From the NCBI RefSeq assembly GCF_004217145.1, contig NZ_SHKR01000011.1:310001-374000 (forward strand): DNA of 64,000 nt, given 5' to 3'. The position numbers and the translations under genes were made by a program. This DNA is from Kribbella rubisoli. Lineage in GTDB: Bacteria > Actinomycetota > Actinomycetes > Propionibacteriales > Kribbellaceae. Positions 1-7,170 of this stretch are shown here, in pieces. Within the stretch, counting starts at the first letter, position 1. Each line of letters begins with the position of its first letter. Below the pieces are notes generated by a model. That model saw only the letters and a program-made list of their open reading frames with translations. It was not told the origin of the DNA and made no database searches.

Positions 1-267
1 CTGATGGACTACCTGGCGCCGTTCGCGGAGCCGGCCCGGGAGGAGACGTTCCAGTTCAGCCGGGCCTGGATGCGCGCGCAGGCGAACCGGACGGGTGACT
101 TCCGGTCGCCCAACGCGTCGCTAGCTCTCCGCCTCAACCTGCCCCCGTCGTACCTGCTGATCCACCGCGTCTGGATCGGCGGCATCGCCGTGCTGTCGCA
201 GCTCGACGCCGAGGCCCCGTTCCGCAGCGTGCTGGAGGAGCTCCTGCCCGGCTTCACCGACGGCTGA
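1..267 (+). CDS. AarF/ABC1 (UbiB-like) atypical kinase, C-terminal fragment
   Basis: The reading frame is open from the first base and ends in TGA at 265-267, so only about the last 88 residues lie in the window. The tail has the pattern LPPSYLLIHRVWIGG followed by LSQLDAEAPFR and LLPGF, which matches the C-terminus of actinobacterial ABC1/AarF-family kinases. The catalytic core is outside the window. In mycobacteria an ABC1-family gene (Rv3197) lies beside whiB7, which fits its place here about 3.4 kb from whiB7. The stop overlaps the stop of the convergent exporter gene by 14 bp. The family call rests on the tail motif alone, and the ATM codon at 4 is not a start. Confidence 0.7.
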   Translation: MMDYLAPFAEPAREETFQFSRAWMRAQANRTGDFRSPNASLALRLNLPPSYLLIHRVWIGGIAVLSQLDAEAPFRSVLEELLPGFTDG

Positions 268-1720
268 GGGCCGGGATCGCGCGCAGCGTCACGGCCAGCA
301 GGACCGCTACGGCCGCCAGGGCCACAGCGGTGATGCCTGCGGCCAGGTGGAGACCGCTGGTGAAGGCGTCGCGCGCTTGGTCCAGCAGGTCGCCAGTGGC
401 GCCCTGAGCGATCGCCTCGCCGAGTGAGTTGCCGCCCTGGCCGTCGATTTGGCCGCGGTACACCGCAGTCACCACACTGCCCAGCACTGCGATGCCGAGC
501 GAGTAGCCGAACTCGTTGCTGGTCTGCGTCAACGCTCCGGCCGAGCCGGCCTTCTCCGGCGGGACCGAGCCGATGACCAGGTTCGTGCCGAGCGTGACGA
601 GCGGCGCCGGGCCGACGCACTGGATCGCGAAGGCGATGACCAGAACCGTCGTGGACGTCGCCAGCGACATCACGACCATCCCGACGACCGTGAACGCGAT
701 CCCCGCCGGGATCAGCACGCTCGGTCGGATCCGCTGGGCCAGCCGGGGTGCCATCTGGAAGGCGACGGTCGTCGTGAGCATGCCCGGTACCAGCGCCAGC
801 CCGGCAGCCAGCGGAGTCATCCCCTGGACCAGCTGGAAGTACTGCGCCACGAACACCATCACGCCACCGGACAGCATCGAGAACGCCAGCATGCTCCCGA
901 GCGTCACGCTGAACGTCCGCCGCGTGAACAGCCGTACGTCGACCAGCGGGTCGTCCAGGCGACGCTGCCGCCGTACGAAGATCCAGCCGAACACCCCGCC
1001 CACCACCAGCGCGCCGATCGACTGCACACCCGCGCCGTGCGAGGCGAGGTGCTTCAGCCCGTGGATCGCCGGCAGGATCGCGGCCAGCGACAGCAGCACA
1101 CTCGGTACGTCGATCCGCCCGGCCTTCTCGTTGCGGTACTCCGGGAGCAGGAACGGTCCGACGACGAGCAGCACGACCATCGCCGGTACGCCGATGAGGA
1201 ACGCCGAGCCCCACCAGAAGTGGTTCAGCAGGATGCCGCCGACGATCGGACCGACCACGGCGCCGACCGTGAAGCAGCCGGCCCAGACGCCCAGCGCCTT
1301 CGCCCGCTGACCCTCGTCCGGGAACAGCGTGGAGATCAGCGACAGGGTGCACGGCGCGATCGCTGCACCTGCGATGCCGAGTACGGCGCGGGCACCGATC
1401 AGCATGCCGGGGTTCACGGAGTACGCCGCGACGATCGAGGCGATCCCGAAGACGGCAGCCGCGATCAGCAGCAGCCGACGGCGACCGAGCCGGTCACCGA
1501 GGTTGCCCATCGTGATCATCAGGCCGGCCACCATGAACCCGTACACGTCGAGGATCCACAGCTGCTGGCTGCTGGTGGCGCCGAGCGCCTCGGTCACGGC
1601 CGGGACCGCCAGCAGCATCACGAACAGGTCCAGCGACACCAGCAACGTGGCGAGGCAAAGGACGCCCAGCGCGATCCACTGTCGTCTGCTGGTCGCCACC
1701 ATGTCGGCCTCGAGGGTCAT
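254..1720 (-). CDS. MFS drug exporter, DHA2 (EmrB/QacA-like) family
   Basis: A 488-residue polytopic membrane protein with about 14 hydrophobic segments. It carries the MFS signature GNLGDRLGRRRLLL between segments 2 and 3 and LGIAGAAIAPCTLSLIS in segment 5, the antiporter motif C region of proton-coupled drug exporters. DHA2 members export cationic or amphipathic drugs using the proton gradient. I chose the ATG at 1720 because AAGGA lies about 8 nt upstream; an in-frame GTG at 1750 would add ten residues with no better ribosome site. The gene is divergent from the DUF899 gene, and a near-perfect palindrome lies between them, but no adjacent regulator is visible. The substrate cannot be read from sequence. 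Confidence 0.88.
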   Translation of the reverse strand: MTLEADMVATSRRQWIALGVLCLATLLVSLDLFVMLLAVPAVTEALGATSSQQLWILDVYGFMVAGLMITMGNLGDRLGRRRLLLIAAAVFGIASIVAAYSVNPGMLIGARAVLGIAGAAIAPCTLSLISTLFPDEGQRAKALGVWAGCFTVGAVVGPIVGGILLNHFWWGSAFLIGVPAMVVLLVVGPFLLPEYRNEKAGRIDVPSVLLSLAAILPAIHGLKHLASHGAGVQSIGALVVGGVFGWIFVRRQRRLDDPLVDVRLFTRRTFSVTLGSMLAFSMLSGGVMVFVAQYFQLVQGMTPLAAGLALVPGMLTTTVAFQMAPRLAQRIRPSVLIPAGIAFTVVGMVVMSLATSTTVLVIAFAIQCVGPAPLVTLGTNLVIGSVPPEKAGSAGALTQTSNEFGYSLGIAVLGSVVTAVYRGQIDGQGGNSLGEAIAQGATGDLLDQARDAFTSGLHLAAGITAVALAAVAVLLAVTLRAIPALSRR

Positions 1721-1771
1721 GATCCGGTCCTTCCGCAGGGGTGTTGTCACCTACGCGTCGAGCGGACCGGT

Positions 1772-1787
1772 CTGGTATCGACACCAG
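1772..1787. promoter_or_regulatory. 16-bp palindrome in divergent promoter region
   Basis: CTGGTATCGACACCAG matches its own reverse complement at 14 of 16 positions. It lies between the divergent exporter (start 1720) and DUF899 gene (start 1807), immediately upstream of a TATCTT -10-like hexamer at 1795-1800. This is typical of an operator for a dimeric repressor; which protein binds is unknown. Confidence 0.4.
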
Positions 1788-1806
1788 CCCGGACTATCTT
1801 CGAACG

Positions 1807-2592
1807 ATGGCGACGTTCGGAAATCTGCCCGAGATCGTTACGTCGGAGGACTGGCTCGCGGCCCGTCTGGAGCTGCTGAGGCTCGAGAAGGAGGTGACGC
1901 GGGCGCGCGACCGCCTGAACGCGGAGCGCCGACGGCTCCCGATGGTCCGGATGGACAAGCCGTACGTCTTCGAGGGGCCGGACGGGGAGGTCGGGCTGCT
2001 GGACCTGTTCGACGGGCAGGACCAGCTGGTGATGCACCACTTCATGTTCGGTCCGGACTGGGACGAGGGGTGCCCGAGCTGTTCGTCCGCCGCCGACGAG
2101 ATCGGCAACCTCCGCCAGTTGCACGTACGCAACACGTCGCTGGTGGCGGTGTCGCGGGCGCCGTACGCGAAGATCGCGGCGTTCAAGGAGCGGCTGGGCT
2201 GGACGTTCCCGTGGTACTCGTCGTACGGGAGCGACTTCAACTACGACTTCCACGCCACGCTGGACGACCGGGTCGCGCCGGTGATGCTGCACTTCCGCAC
2301 ACAGGAGCAGCTGGCCAACGAGAAGGGAACGCCCTGGTCAGGCGGGCCCTGGACGGCTGACATGAACGGCGAGGAGCTGCCGGGGATCAGCACGTTCCTC
2401 CGGGTCGACGACGAGGTGTTCCACACGTACTCGACGTTCGGGCGGGGCATCGAGGACTTCCACAACTGCTACCGGTACCTCGATCTCACCGTCCTCGGCC
2501 GCCAAGAGGTGTGGGAGGAGCCGAAGGGACGCGCGGAGCCACTTGGGCTGCACGTGGGCGGACCCGCGATGCGCGTCCCCGATCAGTACTGA
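1807..2592 (+). CDS. DUF899 family thioredoxin-like protein
   Basis: A 261-residue soluble protein of the DUF899 family, which has a thioredoxin-like fold and is sometimes called dithiol-disulfide isomerase-like. The family core is visible as HHFMFGPDWDEGCPSC near residues 77-92, then YAKIAAFKERLGWTFPWYSS and a C-terminal region with YRYLDLT. The CPSC pair is a candidate redox centre. The ATG at 1807 is preceded by TATCTT at 1795-1800 with only six bases between, so the message may be leaderless; there is no Shine-Dalgarno sequence. An upstream in-frame start at 1741 would lie inside the promoter region. The physiological role of the family is not established. Confidence 0.85.
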   Translation: MATFGNLPEIVTSEDWLAARLELLRLEKEVTRARDRLNAERRRLPMVRMDKPYVFEGPDGEVGLLDLFDGQDQLVMHHFMFGPDWDEGCPSCSSAADEIGNLRQLHVRNTSLVAVSRAPYAKIAAFKERLGWTFPWYSSYGSDFNYDFHATLDDRVAPVMLHFRTQEQLANEKGTPWSGGPWTADMNGEELPGISTFLRVDDEVFHTYSTFGRGIEDFHNCYRYLDLTVLGRQEVWEEPKGRAEPLGLHVGGPAMRVPDQY

Positions 2593-2593
2593 T

Positions 2594-2761
2594 TCACCAG
2601 TAGACCGAGTCGAGCTTGCCCTCGATGCTGCGGACGTTCTCCCGGGCACAGCGGTCGCAGTACACCAGCTTGCGGCCGTCCTCGATCGAGGTCATCCAGG
2701 TCAGCGGCACGTCCTCCGACTCCGCCTGCTGACCACACAACGCACAGGTAGCTCTTGCCAT
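2594..2761 (-). CDS. small double-CxxC zinc-ribbon protein
   Basis: A 55-residue protein with two CxxC knuckles (CALCGQQ near residue 6 and CDRCARENV near residue 35), spaced as in a four-cysteine zinc ribbon. It ends in GKLDSVYW. Such small proteins are widespread in actinomycetes, and I know no function for them. The start is 18 bp from the start of the divergent NUDIX gene, so the two must share an overlapping promoter region. Neither has a Shine-Dalgarno sequence, which suggests leaderless messages. The stop directly follows the DUF899 stop. The cysteine pattern and compact layout argue for a real gene. Confidence 0.65.
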   Translation of the reverse strand: MARATCALCGQQAESEDVPLTWMTSIEDGRKLVYCDRCARENVRSIEGKLDSVYW

Positions 2762-2764
2762 AGG

Positions 2765-2775
2765 TCTAGTCTGCA
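2765..2775. promoter_or_regulatory. candidate overlapping divergent -10 elements
   Basis: TAGTCT at 2767-2772 is seven bases before the NUDIX start (GTG at 2780). On the other strand a CAGACT hexamer covering 2769-2774 lies about seven bases before the zinc-ribbon ATG (2761). Overlapping leaderless promoters would explain why two divergent starts sit only 18 bp apart. This is inferred from spacing only. Confidence 0.3.
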
Positions 2776-2779
2776 CCGG

Positions 2780-3304
2780 GTGCGATGGGTGATTCACGGC
2801 GAGGCTGAGGTCTGGGGTAATCGGTGGCTGAGCGTACGGCGGTTGGACGTCCAGCAGCCCGACGAGAAGCGGTTCGACTATCACGCCGTACGCCTGAAGG
2901 ACATCGCCGCCGCGGTTGTCACCCGGGACGACCAGGTGCTGCTGATGTGGCGGCACCGGTTCCTGACCGACACGTGGGCCTGGGAGCTGCCGATGGGGAT
3001 CATCGAGGCCGGTGAGAGCCCGGAGGCCGCGGCGGCGCGCGAGCTCGAGGAGGAGACCGGGTGGCGGGCCGACGGGCTCACCGAGCTGATCCGGTCGGAG
3101 CCGGCCGCCGGGATCATGGACTCCCGGCACTTCGTGTTCCGGGCCCGCGCGGCGGTTCGGGTCGGGGAGCCGACCGAGCAGAACGAGTCGGACCGGATCG
3201 AGTGGATCCCGCTGGCCGACGTACCCGGGATGATCGCACGGCACGAGATCGTCAGCGGGATCACGCTGGTCGGGCTGCAGCAGCTGTTGATCCAGGAACG
3301 CTGA
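2780..3304 (+). CDS. NUDIX hydrolase (ADP-ribose pyrophosphatase-like)
   Basis: A 174-residue NUDIX protein. The NUDIX box GIIEAGESPEAAAARELEEE followed by TGW gives the full G-x5-E-x7-REUxEExGU signature around residues 75-97. The N-terminal beta strands (WGNRWLSVRRLDV) and the length resemble ADP-ribose or nucleoside-diphosphate-sugar pyrophosphatases. The start could be GTG 2780 (leaderless, chosen) or GTG 2789. A strong hairpin terminator follows the stop immediately. The substrate is not determined by the motif. Confidence 0.82.
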   Translation: MRWVIHGEAEVWGNRWLSVRRLDVQQPDEKRFDYHAVRLKDIAAAVVTRDDQVLLMWRHRFLTDTWAWELPMGIIEAGESPEAAAARELEEETGWRADGLTELIRSEPAAGIMDSRHFVFRARAAVRVGEPTEQNESDRIEWIPLADVPGMIARHEIVSGITLVGLQQLLIQER

Positions 3305-3335
3305 AGGGGCGGCACCCCCTTTGGGTGCCGCCCCT
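3305..3335 (+). terminator. strong rho-independent terminator hairpin
   Basis: AGGGGCGGCACCC (3305-3317) pairs perfectly with GGGTGCCGCCCCT (3323-3335) around a five-base loop. It begins directly after the NUDIX stop. The T-tract is weak (CAGTTGTTT). Confidence 0.85.
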
Positions 3336-3373
3336 CAGTTGTTTCAGCTGGTCAGGCTGTGATGCTGGGTGGA

Positions 3374-3559
3374 TCAGACGAGACGGGCGAGTGCGAGGCG
3401 CGCGCGTGCGCTGGCCCTCTCAGCTCGCCGGCCTGCCCGTTCGGCCTGCTTCTGCGCCTTCTCGATCTGGTGAGCGAGGCGGAAGCGCCGGTTCTGCTCT
3501 GCGGCCTTCAGTGAAGCCCGACAGTGAGCACGGGCGAGATCTTCTTGAAGTAAATGCAT
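3374..3559 (-). CDS. small basic helical protein of unknown function
   Basis: A 61-residue protein that starts MHLLQEDLARAHCRA and continues as an alanine/arginine-rich amphipathic helix (RRAERASARARLALARL). It is strongly basic with no membrane segment. The ATG at 3559 has AGGAG eight bases upstream (TAGGAGCACCGAA), which makes it preferable to the longer form starting at 3592. Similar MHLLQEDLAR-type small proteins are common in actinomycetes; no function is known to me. It lies downstream of whiB7 on the same strand with 65 bp between, so it may be read through from whiB7. Confidence 0.65.
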   Translation of the reverse strand: MHLLQEDLARAHCRASLKAAEQNRRFRLAHQIEKAQKQAERAGRRAERASARARLALARLV

Positions 3560-3624
3560 TTCGGTGCTCCTAGAGAAAGTCTGGGTCGTCATCGTTCGGA
3601 CTCGTTTCGGATGGTTGGTTGTCG

Positions 3625-3912
3625 TCAGGCTGCGGTAACGGTGTCGCTCTTACGGGGACGCCCTCGGGGCCGCTTGCGCGGAACCACCACACCTTGGACG
3701 AACAGCTGGCCACCCCACACGCCCCACGGCTCGGAACGCTCGAGCGCTCCGGCCAGGCACTCGGCCTGCAACGGGCAGGTCGTGCAGAGAGACTTTGCGT
3801 ACTCGACGTCCGCCGGCGATTCGGCGAAGAAGAGTTCTGGCGCGTAGGACCGACAGGGCAGGTCCTGCGACGTTGCCACCTCGGTGAAGACATCGAGGAA
3901 GCTAACGCTCAT
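3625..3912 (-). CDS. whiB7: WhiB7-family Fe-S transcription regulator
   Basis: A 95-residue WhiB-like protein. Four cysteines at about residues 20, 43, 46 and 52 (C-x22-C-x2-C-x5-C) ligate the 4Fe-4S cluster. The G(V/I)WGG turn (EPWGVWGGQLF) contacts the sigma factor, and the C-terminal RPRGRPRK is the AT-hook that distinguishes WhiB7 from other WhiB paralogues. WhiB7 works with the primary sigma factor to activate intrinsic antibiotic-resistance genes and its own promoter when translation is inhibited. The start has an excellent ribosome site (GGGAGGTGACC). Upstream is a roughly 440-nt leader with a uORF and a terminator, as in known whiB7 genes. The uvrD2 neighbour is the conserved mycobacterial arrangement. 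Confidence 0.92.
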   Translation of the reverse strand: MSVSFLDVFTEVATSQDLPCRSYAPELFFAESPADVEYAKSLCTTCPLQAECLAGALERSEPWGVWGGQLFVQGVVVPRKRPRGRPRKSDTVTAA

Positions 3913-4000
3913 TCCGGTCACCTCCCAGTGACTTTTGGATGCTGGTCTCTTGTCGTCGGTGACGATTACCGGTTGGTAGTCGCCAAATCTGTGGACAAAC

Positions 4001-4038
4001 AAAAGGGCCGCGGGACCCTTTGTGGGTTCCGCGGCCTT
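4001..4038 (-). terminator. intrinsic terminator in the whiB7 leader (attenuator)
   Basis: Read on the minus strand, AAGGCCGCGGAACCC pairs with GGGTCCCGCGGCCCTT around an ACAAA loop, with one bulge and one mismatch, followed by the T-rich run TTTTGTTTGT. It lies about 90 nt before the whiB7 start and after the uORF stop, so it would end most transcripts before whiB7 unless an alternative fold forms. A separate small hairpin, TCTGAC-GCTT-GTCAGA (4051-4066), contains the uORF stop. Confidence 0.75.
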
Positions 4039-4061
4039 GGAGGTGCCGGCTCTGACGCTTG

Positions 4062-4259
4062 TCAGACCGGTGGACTCCATGCTCGAGAACCCGAACCGCC
4101 GAACTTCACATCGCCGACAGCTCCGCCCTTGATCTGGGCAAAGCCGGTGGCCATGAGCACAACGGTCGCGACGTGCGGTCGCGGCGAGGCACCCTGAATC
4201 GGGGCGCACGGCAGCGCTACAGCGTCGCTGAACGGCTTCTTAACCGTGTTGGTGATCAT
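4062..4259 (-). CDS. whiB7 leader uORF (65 codons)
   Basis: The frame starts at ATG 4259 behind a strong ribosome site (GAGAGGAGGTG, about 8 nt upstream) and encodes 65 residues beginning MITNTVKKPFSDAVALPCAP and ending AWSPPV. I see no domain. Its position between the predicted whiB7 promoter and the leader terminator matches the regulatory uORFs known ahead of whiB7. There, ribosome stalling by antibiotics changes the leader fold and relieves termination. The stop codon lies inside a small hairpin 24 nt upstream of the terminator stem. The peptide sequence is probably less important than its translation; a shorter functional uORF within this frame is possible. Confidence 0.6.
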   Translation of the reverse strand: MITNTVKKPFSDAVALPCAPIQGASPRPHVATVVLMATGFAQIKGGAVGDVKFGGSGSRAWSPPV

Positions 4260-4354
4260 TTCCAGGGCACCTCCTCTCGTTGTGGCGAAGCGGGCGGTTA
4301 GCTCGATCGCTATGGTTGTTTGAAGTTTTCGGCCAGGCTTCGACCGCAGAAAGA

Positions 4355-4405
4355 ACAGTACGCCGTCCGCGTCGGAGCCCGCAAACTATTTATCGCCAGT
4401 TTGCG
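4355..4405 (-). promoter_or_regulatory. predicted whiB7 promoter with AT-rich upstream element
   Basis: On the minus strand a -35-like TTGCGG (4379-4384) and a -10-like TACTGT (4355-4360) are 18 bp apart. Just upstream of the -35 is an AT-rich run (GATAAATAGT), the feature contacted by the WhiB7 AT-hook in known targets. An 8-bp inverted repeat, CGCAAACT-N10-AGTTTGCG (4380-4405), brackets that run. The predicted start is near 4348. The assignment is by pattern only. The rest of 3913-4619 holds the leader described above and, at 4406-4619, nothing I recognise. Confidence 0.5.
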
Positions 4406-4619
4406 AAGTTGGCCGGAAGTTGCCGCTGCGGCGACCGGATCTGGTTGCCGACGCAGCGTTCCGGCACGCTCCGGGTCGCCATCCGCACGCTCCGGGATCG
4501 TTGCCTCTGTCACCTAACTGCCACGTCTGCCAGGAGCAGAACACGGCACGTCTTCCAGGGTGCGCCCTGGATCCCGTGCCTGGCAACAGATTTCTCCGGC
4601 CACTTGCCCGAACGGGCAG

Positions 4620-6725
4620 TCAGCGGGTGCAGAGGTTGAGGATCTGTTCGCCGTACTTGGCCAGCTTGGTGTGGCCGATGCCGGGGATCTGCCGGAGGGC
4701 CTGCGCGTCCTCCGGGCGGGTCTCGGCGATGGCCGTCAGCGTGGCGTCGGTCAGGATGACGAACGCCGGCATGCGCTCCGACTCCGCCTGCTCGGTGCGC
4801 CATTCGATCAAGGCGTCGTACAGCTTCTGGTCGATCTTGGACGGGCAGTCCTCGCAGCGGCCGAGCTTGCGGGCCCCCGGGTCGAGCAGGCCGCGGCCGC
4901 AGACTCGGCACTTCGGGATCGGCCGGCTGGAGCGTGGGGCGCTCGACGGACGCTCGAAGCTGGTGGGTGACGACGGGGTCCATTCGGTCCGCGCCGTACG
5001 GACGCCGATCGGGTCGAGGAAGCGGGTCGGACCGCGGGTCCCGCGCCCGCCCGGTGAGCGCGACGTGGACCAGCTGACAGACAGCTGCTGCTTCGCGCGG
5101 GTCACGCCGACATAGAACAGCCGCCGCTCCTCCTCTACCTGGGCCGGCGTCTGGGCATAGGTGATCGGCAGCGTCCCCTCATGCGCCCCGACGATGAAGA
5201 CGCACTCCCACTCAAGGCCCTTGGCCGCGTGCAGCGTCGCCAGCGTGACGCCCTCTGCCAGCGGCGCGTGCTGGATCGACGCCCGCCGGTCCAGCTCGTC
5301 CATCAGGTCCGACAGCCGAGCCTCAGCATGAGCGGCGGCAAAATCGGACGCCATCGTCACCAGCGCACTCAGCGACTCCCACCGATCCCGGACCGCACCG
5401 GTCCCGGTCGGCGGCTCCTGCGTCCACCCGGCTCCGCCCAGCACGCCGGTCACGGTGGTCACCAGGTCGTCCGACAGGTCCCCCGCCTTGGCCTGACCCC
5501 GCAGCAATACAGCTGCCTGCCGGATCTCGGCCCGCTCGAAGAATCGCTCCGCACCCTTCAGCACGGTCGGGATCTTCCGCTCGGCCAGCGCCTGCTCGAA
5601 GTTCTCCGACTGCGCATTGGTCCGGAACAGTACGGCGATGTCTCGCAGCGCCATGCCCTCGTCCCGCAGCTTCACGACCGCCCGTGCCACCGCGTCCGCC
5701 TCCGCGACCTCATCGGAGTACTCGCGGTAGACCGGAGTCGGACCCGCCTCCTTCTGCGACCGCAGCATCACCCGGCCCGGCAGCCCGGTCGGACCGGCCG
5801 CGTCGAGGATCTTGTTCGCCACGTCGACGATCTGCGGCGTCGACCGGTAGTCACGGACCAGCTTGATCACCGTCGCGGACGGATGCCGGGAGGCGAAGCG
5901 CACCAGGTTCTCCGGCTCGGCGCCGGCCCAGGAGTAAATAGTCTGCGCCGGATCACCGACTACGCAGACGTCCTCCCGGCCGCCCAGCCACAGGTCGAGC
6001 AGACTCTGCTGCAGCGGCGAGACGTCCTGGTACTCGTCCACGACGAACGTCCGGTACTGCCGCCGGATCTCCGCGGCCACCCGCTCGTCCTCCGCGAGCA
6101 GCGCGACCGCGCAGAGCAGCACGTCCTCCAGGTCGATCCGCCCGCGCTCGAGCTTCACGTCCTCGTACGCCGCGAAGATGCGGGCGATCGTCGGCGGGTC
6201 GAAGGCAGCCAGCGTGCGGGCCGACTTCGGGGCCAGCCGCGCGTAGTCGTCGGGGCGCACGTTGCTCACCTTGGCCCACTCGACCTCACCGGCCAGGTCG
6301 CGCAGCGCGGGCGTGTCCACCCGGACCCGGCAGCGGGACGCCGCCTCGGTCAGCAGCGGGAACTTCCGGTCCGCGATCGGCGGCAGCTCCCCGCCGTACA
6401 CCTTGGGCCAGAAGAAGCGGGCCTGGCGGAGCGCGGCGGAGTGGAACGTGCGGGCCTGCACCCCCTGGACGCCGAGTTGTGCGAGCCGGCCGCGCATCTC
6501 CCCCGCCGCCCGCTGCGTGAACGTCACGGCGAGCACCCGGACCGGGTCGAACGTGCCGGTCTGGACGCCGTACGCGATCCGGTGGGTGATCGCCCGCGTC
6601 TTCCCCGTCCCGGCGCCGGCCATCACCACGACCGGGCCGTGCAACGCGGACGCGACGGCCCGCTGCTCCGGGTCGAGAGCCTCCAGGAGGCCGTCGGCGG
6701 ATGCAGATCGTGTGAGGTCGCTCAC
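4620..6725 (-). CDS. uvrD2: ATP-dependent DNA helicase UvrD2
   Basis: About 701 residues, the usual size for UvrD2 (about 700). Superfamily 1A motifs are clear: Walker A AGAGTGKT near residue 38, VVDEYQD (motif II), VGDPAQTIYSWAG (motif III), TLHAAKGLEWE (motif V) and VGVTRAK (motif VI). The C-terminus carries a four-cysteine zinc module (CRVCGRG and CEDCP) followed by an HRDC domain ending ILNLCTR; both distinguish UvrD2 from UvrD1/PcrA. It unwinds DNA 3' to 5' in repair. I place the start at GTG 6725, with GTG 6737 possible; further upstream the frame loses coding character. It is divergent from mrx1 and precedes whiB7, as in mycobacteria. Confidence 0.9.
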   Translation of the reverse strand: MSDLTRSASADGLLEALDPEQRAVASALHGPVVVMAGAGTGKTRAITHRIAYGVQTGTFDPVRVLAVTFTQRAAGEMRGRLAQLGVQGVQARTFHSAALRQARFFWPKVYGGELPPIADRKFPLLTEAASRCRVRVDTPALRDLAGEVEWAKVSNVRPDDYARLAPKSARTLAAFDPPTIARIFAAYEDVKLERGRIDLEDVLLCAVALLAEDERVAAEIRRQYRTFVVDEYQDVSPLQQSLLDLWLGGREDVCVVGDPAQTIYSWAGAEPENLVRFASRHPSATVIKLVRDYRSTPQIVDVANKILDAAGPTGLPGRVMLRSQKEAGPTPVYREYSDEVAEADAVARAVVKLRDEGMALRDIAVLFRTNAQSENFEQALAERKIPTVLKGAERFFERAEIRQAAVLLRGQAKAGDLSDDLVTTVTGVLGGAGWTQEPPTGTGAVRDRWESLSALVTMASDFAAAHAEARLSDLMDELDRRASIQHAPLAEGVTLATLHAAKGLEWECVFIVGAHEGTLPITYAQTPAQVEEERRLFYVGVTRAKQQLSVSWSTSRSPGGRGTRGPTRFLDPIGVRTARTEWTPSSPTSFERPSSAPRSSRPIPKCRVCGRGLLDPGARKLGRCEDCPSKIDQKLYDALIEWRTEQAESERMPAFVILTDATLTAIAETRPEDAQALRQIPGIGHTKLAKYGEQILNLCTR

Positions 6726-6837
6726 GGGTTGAGACACGCGGGAACAGCACCACCTACGGCATGGTTCGAATACGTCGAAGGCAACCCTAGACGGGTGGCC
6801 CGACAGAAACCCCTCCCACTCCCATAGGAGTCTGCCG

Positions 6838-7077
6838 ATGTCGGCATTCACGATGTACTCCACGCCTTGGTGCGGCTACTGCCACCGCTTGAAGGGTCAG
6901 CTCAAGCGAGCAGGCATCGAGTTCACCGAGGTCGACATCGAGCAGGTCCCGGACGCCGCCGAGCTGGTCGAGAAGATCAACAACGGCAACCAGACGGTCC
7001 CGACCGTGGTCTTCGCCGACGGCACCGCGATGACGAACCCGTCGCTGGCGCAGGTCGCGGAGAAGCTCGCCGCCTGA
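6838..7077 (+). CDS. mrx1: mycoredoxin 1 (glutaredoxin-like)
   Basis: A 79-residue glutaredoxin-fold protein with the redox motif CGYC (TPWCGYCHRLK, residues 9-19), the cis-proline segment TVPTVVFADG and a C-terminal helix. This length and motif match mycoredoxin-1, which uses mycothiol to reduce mixed disulfides in the cytoplasm. AGGAG precedes the ATG by 8 nt. In mycobacteria the same gene lies beside uvrD2 (Rv3198A). A short inverted repeat CTCAGG-N8-CCTGAG (7088-7107) just downstream could be a weak terminator. Confidence 0.9.
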   Translation: MSAFTMYSTPWCGYCHRLKGQLKRAGIEFTEVDIEQVPDAAELVEKINNGNQTVPTVVFADGTAMTNPSLAQVAEKLAA

Positions 7078-7118
7078 ACAACCCGGGCTCAGGTCATATC
7101 GCCTGAGTTATGGACATT

Positions 7119-7132
7119 ACGGTCATGACCGT
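7119..7132. promoter_or_regulatory. 14-bp perfect palindrome upstream of propeller gene
   Basis: ACGGTCATGACCGT is its own reverse complement and is flanked by AT-rich ends (ATT...TAT). A TTATAC hexamer (7132-7137) at its right edge could be the -10 element, so a bound repressor would block the promoter of the secreted protein that starts at 7171. Confidence 0.45.
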
Positions 7133-7170
7133 TATACCTTGCGATGAACTACGTCGCAGGGAGTCCGCCC

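Noticed and set aside
6765..6779. TTCGA-ATACG-TCGAA as a LexA/SOS box for uvrD2-mrx1
   Set aside because: Arm sequence and spacing do not match the actinobacterial CGAAC-N4-GTTCG box; kept only as an unexplained inverted repeat.
5181..6827. Long plus-strand frame opposite uvrD2
   Set aside because: Antisense shadow with no family resemblance; all helicase motifs are on the minus strand.
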